This document shows positions 57,226 through 64,000 of a stretch of 64,000 nucleotides of DNA, piece after piece; position 1 is the stretch's first letter, and each line of letters starts with the position of its first letter. Origin of the DNA: Fuerstiella marisgermanici (GTDB lineage Bacteria > Planctomycetota > Planctomycetia > Planctomycetales > Planctomycetaceae). The translations under genes and the position numbers were made by a program. The notes beneath the pieces were generated by a model. The model saw only the letters and a program-made list of their open reading frames with translations, did no database searches and was not told the DNA's origin. Location: NCBI RefSeq assembly GCF_001983935.1, contig NZ_CP017641.1, forward strand, positions 4,712,001 to 4,776,000, given 5' to 3'.

Positions 57226-57380
57226 TGCAGGCGGTCGCACTCTTACGTTTGTTTGGGGCTACTGCAGAGCCAACAATCCCTGGAACGCAGCAGGAAGAGT
57301 GCCGTGAACTGTATCGAGGCAATGTGATCGAAGCCTTATTCGCCTCAACGTGTTGGGCGACAGGTCCGTGTCGACGCCAT

Positions 57381-57602
57381 TCAACCAGAAAAGCCACCGG
57401 ACGCGTAGGCAGCCATCGCGCCCGCAATGACAATCGCCGCTGTGGCACTCGCACAGACAAGCAAACGCCGCTTGGACGTCGAACCTGGCAAAACTCGGAT
57501 CGTTTCGCCACATTCGGTGCATTCGCTCTTCAAAGGTTTGTTCGTCCGAAAAAAAGTCTTCGCCCGACAATTGGGACACTTGACTATCACACGCGGCGTC
57601 AC
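57381..57602 (-). CDS. Small zinc-ribbon protein with one membrane helix
   Basis: 73 residues from a GTG at 57602, with AAGGAAA upstream. A longer frame reaches 57716 but its N-terminus is not protein-like. MTPRVIVKCPNCRAKTFF and the later CTECGETIRV make a CxxC-CxxC zinc ribbon; a basic KRR is followed by a helix (LLVCASATAAIVIAGAMAAY) to the end. Short zinc-ribbon membrane proteins like this are common in planctomycetes; their function is unknown. It is divergent from the carbonic anhydrase gene. Confidence 0.7.
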   Translation of the reverse strand: MTPRVIVKCPNCRAKTFFRTNKPLKSECTECGETIRVLPGSTSKRRLLVCASATAAIVIAGAMAAYASGGFSG

Positions 57603-57723
57603 GATAAGGACTTTCCTTGAAAACAACACGCGCTTTGGCCCGCGCAATAACCAGAGGTCCGAGTAACCGGTTGCCTCCCGTAGCTGGCATCGTAAACTGA
57701 TTCCGCAGAAGCTCAATCAATAC

Positions 57724-57737
57724 GGGGGAATTCCCCC
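57724..57737 (+). promoter_or_regulatory. Candidate operator palindrome upstream of carbonic anhydrase
   Basis: GGGGGAATTCCCCC is a perfect 14-bp palindrome, 73 bp before the carbonic anhydrase start and 121 bp before the divergent zinc-ribbon gene. It could regulate either. Confidence 0.4.
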
Positions 57738-57810
57738 AACACATTTCAATAGTTGAAGCGTAACTGCTACGTAGTGGCCAGCGCGACATCACTCACGGAG
57801 ACCGGAAGAC

Positions 57811-58470
57811 ATGCGACTACTGTCCGACTTATTCGAACGCAACACCGCGTGGGCCGACGGCGTAGTCGAGTCCGATCCCGACTTCTTTAACCGCCTTTCC
57901 ACTTTGCAGTCACCCGACTACCTGTGGATCGGCTGTTCCGACAGTCGAGTGCCAGCCAACCAAATCGTGGGCCTGAATCCTGGCGACGTGTTCGTGCATC
58001 GCAACGTTGCCAACCTGGTTGTGCATACCGACCTGAACTGCCTGTCGGTCATGCAATACGCGGTCGAAGCGCTACGAGTAAAACATATCATCGTCTGCGG
58101 CCACTACGGTTGCGGCGGGGTCGGAGCGGCAATGGCGGGCAAAGAACTGGGCCTGATCGACAACTGGCTAAGGCACATCCAGGACATTCAGAGCATTCAT
58201 GCCGACCGCCTGATGACCATCGAAGACATGACCGCACGCGCAAACCGGTTGTGCGAGCTGAATGTTATTGAGCAGGTATCAAACGTTTGCCGCACTACGA
58301 TCGTCCGCGATGCGTGGCGTCGGGGTCAGTCACTATCTGTGCACGGCTGGATTTATGCACTAACCGACGGCAAGTTGAAGGACCTGAATATGTGCGTCAA
58401 TTCACAGGATGAACTACAGGACGCCTACGCCACAACACTGACGCAAGGCGACTTCAGCGCTAAGGCCTGA
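57811..58470 (+). CDS. can: Beta-class carbonic anhydrase
   Basis: 219 residues, the length of the E. coli Can enzyme. It interconverts CO2 and bicarbonate. The zinc ligands Cys42, His98 and Cys101 and the catalytic Asp44-Arg46 dyad (GCSDSRVP at 41-48, VCGHYGCGGV at 95-104) are all present. There is no signal peptide, so it is cytosolic. In other bacteria it supplies bicarbonate for carboxylases. The gene stands alone. A GC-rich hairpin follows. Confidence 0.96.
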   Translation: MRLLSDLFERNTAWADGVVESDPDFFNRLSTLQSPDYLWIGCSDSRVPANQIVGLNPGDVFVHRNVANLVVHTDLNCLSVMQYAVEALRVKHIIVCGHYGCGGVGAAMAGKELGLIDNWLRHIQDIQSIHADRLMTIEDMTARANRLCELNVIEQVSNVCRTTIVRDAWRRGQSLSVHGWIYALTDGKLKDLNMCVNSQDELQDAYATTLTQGDFSAKA

Positions 58471-58498
58471 AGTGTTCGCCAGGAGCCACTTCCTGCAG

Positions 58499-58520
58499 CC
58501 GCGCGTTGCGATGCGCGCGG
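58499..58520 (+). terminator. GC-rich hairpin between convergent can and hisB
   Basis: CCGCGCG-TTGCGATG-CGCGCGG, a 7-bp perfect stem between the two convergent genes. It has no T tract, so terminator activity is uncertain. Confidence 0.4.
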
Positions 58521-58571
58521 TCCATGCGTGAAAAACGCTGTCCGTTCCCGGCTGGCTGAACATCGCCTACG

Positions 58572-59165
58572 TTAACCGGTGAGCGTGCCCTTCGAGGACG
58601 GAATGCCGGGCTGTCTTGGGTCGATGGTCACAGCCTGTCGCAACGCTCGCGCGGTCGCTTTGAACACACCTTCCGAAATATGATGGCTGTTCGAACCGTG
58701 GTGCAGCACCAAATGGAGATTCATCATCACGTTTGAGGCAACAGCGTTCCAGAATTCCTGTACTAACTCGGTGTCGAACGTCCCAATCTTCTCGGTCGGG
58801 AAGGCCACCTTGTACACAAAGGCAAATCGTCCGCTTAGGTCGAGTGCCGACGTGACCAGCGTTTCTTCCATGGGCAACGACAGGCTGCCGTAGCGGTTAA
58901 TGCCCTTCTTATCGCCAACCGCTTCCGCGATCGCTCGACCAAGGCAGATGCCTACGTCTTCCACTGTGTGGTGATCATCCACATACACATCGCCGGTCGC
59001 TTTGACGGTCAGGTCGAACAAGCCATGCCGAGCAAATAACGTGAGCATGTGATCGAAGAAGCCAACCCCGGTCTTAATGTCGTTCTGGCCGGAACCGTCC
59101 AGATCGATCTTTAAGTGGATTTGCGTTTCCGCTGTTTCGCGACTGATTTCTGCCGTGCGTGACAT
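58572..59165 (-). CDS. hisB: Imidazoleglycerol-phosphate dehydratase
   Basis: 197 residues, the monofunctional form (no phosphatase domain). It dehydrates imidazoleglycerol phosphate to imidazoleacetol phosphate in histidine biosynthesis. The two manganese-site repeats are clear: [16 protein letters not shown] with [10 protein letters not shown] in the first half, and [22 protein letters not shown] in the second. The start at 59165 ([15 protein letters not shown]) is chosen because the upstream open part is not conserved-looking. No other his gene adjoins, so the pathway is dispersed. Confidence 0.97.
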   Translation of the reverse strand: MSRTAEISRETAETQIHLKIDLDGSGQNDIKTGVGFFDHMLTLFARHGLFDLTVKATGDVYVDDHHTVEDVGICLGRAIAEAVGDKKGINRYGSLSLPMEETLVTSALDLSGRFAFVYKVAFPTEKIGTFDTELVQEFWNAVASNVMMNLHLVLHHGSNSHHISEGVFKATARALRQAVTIDPRQPGIPSSKGTLTG

Positions 59166-59502
59166 GGGCTGCCGGTGTGATTCCTGAAGGTTGTTGCCGA
59201 GTTCAAAAAATCGAACTCGTTGCGATAGCGTTCCGGGGCCGTCGCGCAATTTGGGAAGATGAGATTCGTTGACACAGGATTATTCGATACGGATCGCCGC
59301 CTGTCCTGGCAAAAGCCGACACTTCCTAAACATAATCCAAAACGGTTTGGATCATTGCGTGAGAGTGGTTCGCTAACCGTCAGAAGCCGTTCGATCGGCA
59401 AAGCGACCGGCAGTTCGGCTGTAAGCGGTGCCGAGACCGCAATACGATTTGATCGAACACGCGGACAGCAGATTGAATAACAGTCGACCGGAGGACCGTC
59501 CA
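59166..59502. other. 337-bp divergent region between hisB and a prepilin gene
   Basis: I see no gene or clear palindrome. It should hold both promoters. A TTGACA at 59266-59271 lacks a matching -10 box. Confidence 0.45.
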
Positions 59503-60102
59503 ATGCGCCATCGCCGAGGTATTTCAATTTTGGAAGTGTTTGTGGTGTTAGGCATCCTCTCTCTGCTGCTGGCGCTGCTTCTACCTGCCGTGCAATCGGC
59601 TCGCGAACGAGCGCGGGAAGCCGTCTGCAAAAATAACCTGCATCAATTAAATCTTGCAGTCGCTCAGTTTACGGAGGCTCATAAACGCATGCCCGCACCT
59701 GCCCCACCCGGGCAGGTTGGAGGCTGGATGGTTGAAATCTTACCCTTCATGGAGCAAGCGAAGCTCAAGGATTCCATTCCGGATGGACTGCCCATCACCA
59801 ACGCTCCCTCCCAACTGCTCCAACTTCCGCGGCTGTATCGCTGTCCACGCCGCACGACTCTCGACGGCGGTTCCCTGCAATCGATCGAAGTCGCTCACTA
59901 CGTTCTCGTGCCAGTCTCCGGGCGTGAATCATTTTATCTGTTCGACGCACCGATCAATCTGTACGCCGCGTGGCTTAGCAGTCCGGAACTGCCGTACGAC
60001 AATGTGATTGCCGCTGAAGGGCCGCATCACGGTGGCTTTCACTTTGCCAGTGGATTTCAACAGGGCGTTGATTTCATGCTCGATGGCAGGAAGGTCCGTT
60101 AG
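59503..60102 (+). CDS. Type II/IV prepilin-like protein, DUF1559-related
   Basis: 199 residues from ATG 59503, which follows GGAGG. The short basic leader MRHRRG is cut before I-S-I-L-E, the prepilin peptidase site (Gly6 and Glu11 conserved). A helix VFVVLGILSLLLALLLPAVQ and the ARERAREAVCKNNLHQLNLAV element are typical of planctomycete prepilins. The globular part is shorter than the DUF1559 gene at 62185 and ends with GGFHFASGFQQGVDFMLDG, corresponding to its [11 protein letters not shown]. It probably belongs to a pseudopilus or an extracellular fibre. It stands alone. Confidence 0.88.
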   Translation: MRHRRGISILEVFVVLGILSLLLALLLPAVQSARERAREAVCKNNLHQLNLAVAQFTEAHKRMPAPAPPGQVGGWMVEILPFMEQAKLKDSIPDGLPITNAPSQLLQLPRLYRCPRRTTLDGGSLQSIEVAHYVLVPVSGRESFYLFDAPINLYAAWLSSPELPYDNVIAAEGPHHGGFHFASGFQQGVDFMLDGRKVR

Positions 60103-60222
60103 CAGGCAAAGCGAATGCCGTCGACAGCGAGCCGCACGGTGCTCACACAACATGAGCATCCGGACGGCTGCTTACTCGACGGCATTGTCAGAAAATCAGA
60201 TTCGCTTACGAGGCCCTGGCAA

Positions 60223-61566
60223 CTATTCCTTGCCGGCTGTGGCGGGCAATTCTTTGATAGACACGTTACGGAATTCGACGGGATCGTTGTGTCCCGCGAA
60301 TCCGAAAAAGCCACTCGTGCGTTCACGGCCAGGATGAGGTTTCTCGGCCAGAAACTCTGTCACTTTAGACAGGTCTGCATCCATGATGATGTTGCCATTC
60401 AGTTCCACCTTGATGGTGCTGCCGTTGACCGTGACCTGTTGGAAATTCCATTCGCCCGTTTCTCGCAGATAGCCACGGTGAGCGGCCGCCATTCCATACG
60501 CACAACCGTGGTACTGCCGATCGTCCAGGCCTGCATACTTTTCGTGTTCGGAATCCAACACCTGCAGTTCGCACATGCCGTTGTACGCCACATCGCCGTC
60601 ACCGGGTGATCTGATCGCCAATCCGTTGTTACCGCCTGGCGGCAACTTGAATTCCAGACGAACAATGAAGTTGGCGTATTCCTTTTCCGCCAACAACAAG
60701 CCACCGTGCCCCGCTTTACAACGAATGGCTCCGTCAACCACTTCGTAGTTTTCCACGGCACCCGTCCAGCCGCTCAGATCTTTACCATTGAATAGAGACT
60801 TAAAGGCCTGACTTTCATGCTGGCTCAGATATTGGTTCGCTTCTTCCGGTTTAAACTCACGGACAGCAACGTTCCTCCAGCGGATCTCACCACCGTGAGT
60901 CTGCAGTTCAATTGGGCCAGTGAGAAACAGCGGCGACTTGCGGTCCCAGTAGTTTTCCATGATCGCGTTGTCGACCACCAGCATGTCGTTCAACCACACG
61001 GTGGTGCGAGCCCCCAGTTGTCGAATGCGAACCTTGTTCCACTCGCCAAACGGTCGGTCAGACAACACAAACGGATCTTTGCCAGGAGCTCCCGCGCTGT
61101 TGTTCCACAGGCCACCACTGCCGAGGCTGGATCCGATCCCAAACTTGGATGGATCGGTGTAGTCCCAAATCTGTACCTGCGGCGTGCCTTTTAGATAGAT
61201 CCCACTGTCTGCTCGTGGAACAGTTTTGTATTCCAGTCGCAGTTCGTAGTCGCCGTAGTCTTTGTCGGTCGTCAGGTAAGCACCATGACCGTCATTGACC
61301 AGTTCGCCATTTTCTACAGACCAGTGTTTTTGGGCGTCTTCCGTCCATTCGTTCTTCTTGGCTTCGCGTTCTTCATCCGTCATCGCGGCCAGTTTGCGAG
61401 GATCGAAATGCGGCCTGCCGTGCCAGCCGGTCAGATCTTTTCCGTTGAAGATGGCCTGAAAGCCGTCCGGTACTTCGTCGGCGGCAGAAGACATATTGAC
61501 GTCCGTCAGCGTGAGCAGAACGGGGACGAGCAAGAGAGGCAGGAAGCGGTGACTGAGGGCTGGCAT
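60223..61566 (-). CDS. Secreted two-domain DUF1080 (3-keto-disaccharide hydrolase-like) protein
   Basis: 447 residues from ATG 61566; the frame is open 18 codons upstream without a signal. A signal peptide ends near residue 28. Two concanavalin-like domains follow, opening GFQAIFNGKDLTGWHGRP and AFKSLFNGKDLSGWTGAVE (about residue 250), so the protein is an internal duplication. DUF1080 domains include 3-keto-glucoside hydrolases in Bacteroidota; a glycan role is likely, but the substrate is unknown. It lies 120 bp from the end of the convergent prepilin gene. Confidence 0.9.
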   Translation of the reverse strand: MPALSHRFLPLLLVPVLLTLTDVNMSSAADEVPDGFQAIFNGKDLTGWHGRPHFDPRKLAAMTDEEREAKKNEWTEDAQKHWSVENGELVNDGHGAYLTTDKDYGDYELRLEYKTVPRADSGIYLKGTPQVQIWDYTDPSKFGIGSSLGSGGLWNNSAGAPGKDPFVLSDRPFGEWNKVRIRQLGARTTVWLNDMLVVDNAIMENYWDRKSPLFLTGPIELQTHGGEIRWRNVAVREFKPEEANQYLSQHESQAFKSLFNGKDLSGWTGAVENYEVVDGAIRCKAGHGGLLLAEKEYANFIVRLEFKLPPGGNNGLAIRSPGDGDVAYNGMCELQVLDSEHEKYAGLDDRQYHGCAYGMAAAHRGYLRETGEWNFQQVTVNGSTIKVELNGNIIMDADLSKVTEFLAEKPHPGRERTSGFFGFAGHNDPVEFRNVSIKELPATAGKE

Positions 61567-61834
61567 GTGGCAATTGACTCCGAATTGCGGTTGCGATGAG
61601 GCGAGAAGCAATGAATCCACAGACTATCTCAAACCGCCCATGCTGCCAAGTAAGTGGATGCCGTGAAATCTGTTATGAGTAACGACAAGTGCGGCTTAGA
61701 CCGACATTGAACTCAGTGGAAGCCTGGTTCGACAGTCGACGGTCGACGAAAATGACGTACCGCTGGACCGACTAAGACACGGTCAGTGGTTTGAGGCGAA
61801 GGCGTCATGCACGGTGATCAGCAAATAGCGCACG
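61567..61834. other. Intergenic region upstream of the DUF1080 gene
   Basis: Together with the terminator that follows, this is 323 bp between the DUF1080 start and the lipoprotein gene. It should contain the DUF1080 promoter; I see nothing else. Confidence 0.5.
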
Positions 61835-61867
61835 AAAAAAGCCGCTGCGACATCAGTCGAAGCGGCT
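61835..61867 (-). terminator. Rho-independent terminator of the prepilin-lipoprotein operon
   Basis: A 12-bp stem (61840-61851 with 61856-61867, one mismatch) with an ATCA loop; on the minus strand six T follow. It lies 22 bases behind the lipoprotein stop. Confidence 0.9.
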
Positions 61868-61889
61868 CATCAGCTGCAGAAGTCAAGCA

Positions 61890-62054
61890 TCACTCTTTCG
61901 GTCTGCCACCAGCAGCAGGCAGTCCATCGCGCGACGGTGCCACGGGAGGTTCAGTTGACGGATTCTCGGGGATAACGGGATCATTGCCCTGTCCGCAACC
62001 AGGTACGCAACTCGCAAATAAAATGGCCAGCAAGGCAAATCGTACAACTCGCAT
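61890..62054 (-). CDS. 54-residue lipoprotein downstream of the DUF1559 prepilin
   Basis: Starts MRVVRFALLAILFASCVPGC; a signal helix ends in a lipobox, either F-A-S-C (Cys16) or V-P-G-C (Cys20). The mature part is short and Pro-rich (NDPVIPENPSTEPPVAPSRD). GGAA precedes the start. It is below the size limit of most gene finders. Small lipoproteins follow DUF1559 genes in many planctomycetes, so it probably forms an operon with the gene at 62185, 130 bp upstream. A strong terminator closes the unit. Confidence 0.75.
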   Translation of the reverse strand: MRVVRFALLAILFASCVPGCGQGNDPVIPENPSTEPPVAPSRDGLPAAGGRPKE

Positions 62055-62184
62055 TTTGGATTCCGTGATAAGACTTTGCGACAGAAAAAATCAGGCAGCG
62101 ACCACTCAAGGTCTGCAGACGACTGGTCGCCCGCTTTACACATTGGAAGCGATCAGTCGGTCATACTGCAGGAAACACCGAGCA

Positions 62185-63210
62185 CTAAAATTCGCCCACT
62201 ACATTCCCTTCGCCCATAGATGATAAGCTGTGCAACACACCGTTGATCCAGGTATCGTCGATGTTTTCTGAAAGGAAGCGAACTGATCCGTCGCCCATCA
62301 AAACCTGGACTCCACCTGTATGAGGGCTGTCCAGCTGATTGTAATCATCGCCAAATCCCCAGCCAGTTGGAAACGCTCCGTTATCAATCCACCAGAAGCT
62401 GTAATCTGGACCGCCCGTGACTTCGGTAAACGCGATGGTGTTGCTTGACCCGTCCGTGATATCTCGAAATCTTGACTTCGTGCCGCTTCCGAACAGACCT
62501 TTGTAGCGAGAGAAACTGTTATCGAGGTGGCCACCGATTGGGCCGCCCATCGGCAGGTAGTTCGTCTGGCCTATTTCAGGAACATCCCCAAACCAGAACG
62601 ATGACCCCCAGGTTCCGCTGCTACCTGAGCCACAACCGCCGCCGCTACCATCCGCGTCGGTGCACCACGAGTGCAATCCTGGCAGTTGTCCGGAGTTCGC
62701 GATGCCTGGGTCAGACGGACACAGGTACATCGGAAACGTGATTTGAGCATCATCCCAATCAACGTCCCACCAGTTTTGACGACGGTTTTGTGGATCTGGG
62801 TTCGGCAGGACGTCATAGCCCTTCCATGATGTGATCTTCTCGTAAAGGTTACCCTGCTCCATGTAGGGCAGCAGCAGTGCGTGAGCACTTATCGATGAAT
62901 TCTGTTTCGTAATCGAAAGATCCCAGGAATCAAGCTTGGCTGGGCTCGGGCTATCTTCAAATGCGACTTTCGCCGGTGGGAAGTGATTGTAAGTATCGTG
63001 GTGGTTGTGAAGAGCTAAGCCGATTTGCTTGAGGTTGTTCTTGCACTGCGTCCGGCGGGCCGCTTCGCGAGCCTGTTGCACGGCAGGCAGCAACAGCGAA
63101 ATGAGGATCGCAATAATCGCAATCACAACCAAAAGCTCGATTAGGGTGAACCCGCCACGTGGGGCAGGAGCGGGCCGACCGCTTCTTGATTTCGTTCGAT
63201 TCATCAACAT
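62185..63210 (-). CDS. DUF1559 family prepilin-like protein
   Basis: 341 residues from ATG 63210, with GAGAGGAGAAA directly upstream; ATG 63204 is the alternative. A basic leader is cut before F-T-L-I-E ([18 protein letters not shown]), followed by [30 protein letters not shown], the hallmark of this planctomycete family. The large globular domain has [23 protein letters not shown] and the closing [18 protein letters not shown]. The protein is matured by prepilin peptidase and probably assembles into extracellular filaments or pseudopili. A Gly/Ser-rich loop with a [14 protein letters not shown] disulfide-type pair is notable. The lipoprotein gene follows. Confidence 0.93.
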   Translation of the reverse strand: MLMNRTKSRSGRPAPAPRGGFTLIELLVVIAIIAILISLLLPAVQQAREAARRTQCKNNLKQIGLALHNHHDTYNHFPPAKVAFEDSPSPAKLDSWDLSITKQNSSISAHALLLPYMEQGNLYEKITSWKGYDVLPNPDPQNRRQNWWDVDWDDAQITFPMYLCPSDPGIANSGQLPGLHSWCTDADGSGGGCGSGSSGTWGSSFWFGDVPEIGQTNYLPMGGPIGGHLDNSFSRYKGLFGSGTKSRFRDITDGSSNTIAFTEVTGGPDYSFWWIDNGAFPTGWGFGDDYNQLDSPHTGGVQVLMGDGSVRFLSENIDDTWINGVLHSLSSMGEGNVVGEF

Positions 63211-63569
63211 TTTCTCCTCTCGGAAAATCAATAATAACAACAGACCGGGACGATCAACGCGTCCATACTAAGCTGAAAAAACGCGCCACGTAAGTAGTTA
63301 CTGGCGGATTTGCGGGCATCCGCGACAACTCCGATATTGGTGCAAACAGTCGCTTGCCCGCCGGTTGGCCCACTCGAAAGGCGGATGAACTCTGCCGCTC
63401 GCACCAAATCAAAAGAACGCGTTTACCGCTCCTCTACATGTAACACGCAAATTTCGTGCCCAGTCCGCAAAGCAAGGTTTCACGTGCTGTATGCTGCACG
63501 GATTGCCTGTTCACTCGGCGATTTGCGCTGTTTTAAGAGCAACGCAGCCTGGTTCACACCGTTGCTGCG
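63211..63569. other. 359-bp region upstream of the DUF1559 gene
   Basis: I see no gene. It contains the inverted repeat at 63284-63306 and separates the prepilin gene from the convergently placed end of an upstream transporter gene on the same strand. Confidence 0.5.
63284..63306 (-). repeat. Near-perfect inverted repeat upstream of DUF1559 gene
   Basis: CGCCA-c-GTAA-gtag-TTAC-TGGCG: nine paired bases with one bulged C, 74 bp before the start codon. It may be an operator or leader stem. Confidence 0.4.
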
Positions 63570-64000
63570 CTAGTTGTCGCCTTGCGGCTCGCCCAAATCC
63601 GTGGGCGTCTCTGTCTGCACCTGACGGCGGCCGCGTCCGGCAAACAGGTTCAACAGCGCGGGCAGAAGGATGACATCGCCGGGCAGGGCGGAGCACATCG
63701 TGATGGCGGTTAACTCTGCAAAGCGGCGAGTCGGGACAAAGTCTGAGAAGATCAGAACACTTAAACCGCTGACAACCAGCACGCTTGTCAGCACGATTGC
63801 TCGACCACTGGTATGAAGCGTGTTTCGCACGGCTTCCAGTGGTTCGGCATTGCGGCGCTCGTCGCGGAAGCGAGCCAGAAAATGGATCGTGTCGTCCACA
63901 GCAATCCCGAGGCTAATTGCAAAGACCAAAACGTTGCCCGCCGTGAGTTCGTAACCTCGCAGGTGCAGGTAGCCGAGTGTCATCACCAGCGGAAACATGT
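63570..64000 (-). CDS. C-terminal end of an MMPL/RND-family transporter (cut by window edge)
   Basis: About 143 residues are visible. They include four hydrophobic helices and the GIAVDDTIHFLARFRDERRN motif of RND-superfamily (MMPL, hopanoid or SecD-like) proteins, in which the paired Asp is in a membrane helix. The frame stays open to the window end. It ends with a basic tail (FAGRGRRQVQTETPTDL). Such transporters export lipids or hydrophobic compounds. The start and N-terminal part lie outside the window. Confidence 0.85.
   Translation of the reverse strand, partial: MFPLVMTLGYLHLRGYELTAGNVLVFAISLGIAVDDTIHFLARFRDERRNAEPLEAVRNTLHTSGRAIVLTSVLVVSGLSVLIFSDFVPTRRFAELTAITMCSALPGDVILLPALLNLFAGRGRRQVQTETPTDLGEPQGDN

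Noticed and set aside
59266-59271. TTGACA as a promoter -35 box
   Set aside because: No acceptable -10 sequence at 16-18 bases downstream.

Overview
The window is chromosomal DNA of a planctomycete. The evidence is the gene content: a sulfatase, a DUF1592/DUF1552 pair with a CxxCH haem site, DUF1559-type prepilins with a downstream small lipoprotein, two-domain DUF1080 proteins, several Tat-exported Gfo/Idh/MocA oxidoreductases, a giant repeat/FG-GAP/dockerin surface protein with an LEPR-like N-terminal motif, and a long Gln/Ala coiled-coil membrane protein. Together with the moderately high GC content this suggests Planctomycetaceae, possibly near Fuerstiella or Gimesia. The genus is inference only. 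I found no tRNA, rRNA, CRISPR array or insertion sequence.

Layout. 1-9 kb: end of an unknown gene, a cytochrome c'-like protein, ATP-dependent PEP carboxykinase, a Tat-exported oxidoreductase, a large FtsX-type permease whose 3' end overlaps a convergent PAP2-type membrane phosphatase. 9-15 kb: a secreted PDZ-like protein, a strong shared terminator, a DEAD-box helicase with a very long acidic N-terminal extension, an ABM-domain protein and DAHP synthase. 15-27 kb: the giant coiled-coil membrane protein, an outer-membrane efflux lipoprotein, a cytidylate-kinase-like protein, an Rrf2 regulator overlapping a DUF3565 gene, an arylsulfatase, a probable decayed gene and a lone E2-type acyltransferase domain. 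27-36 kb: the 2039-residue surface protein, transcribed away from a second TolC-type lipoprotein across a hairpin-rich leader. 36-41 kb: nadD, a beta-ketoacyl synthase preceded by three perfect palindromes, a TIGR01777 epimerase, a four-CxxC protein and a cyclase-fold exported protein. 41-50 kb (all minus strand): Tat-tagged Gfo/Idh oxidoreductase, Tat-tagged DegT aminotransferase, two overlapping amidohydrolase-family genes, DUF1592 and DUF1552. 50-56 kb: a 48-residue membrane peptide and a complete seven-gene Mrp cation/proton antiporter operon. 56-64 kb: an exported GlcG-META fusion, a zinc-ribbon membrane protein, beta-carbonic anhydrase, hisB, a prepilin, a DUF1080 protein, a DUF1559 prepilin with its 54-residue lipoprotein, and the end of an MMPL/RND transporter.

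Much of the window encodes the cell envelope and exported carbohydrate chemistry. Core metabolism (pckA, aroG, nadD, fabF-like, hisB) is scattered between, as is usual in planctomycetes, where biosynthetic genes are rarely in operons. The points I rate most interesting are the giant surface protein next to a TolC-like protein, the export of a cofactor-dependent sugar-type aminotransferase and dehydrogenase beside divergent amidohydrolases, palindromic candidate operators in front of the Rrf2, KAS, amidohydrolase and carbonic anhydrase genes, and the structured leader at 33.6-33.7 kb.
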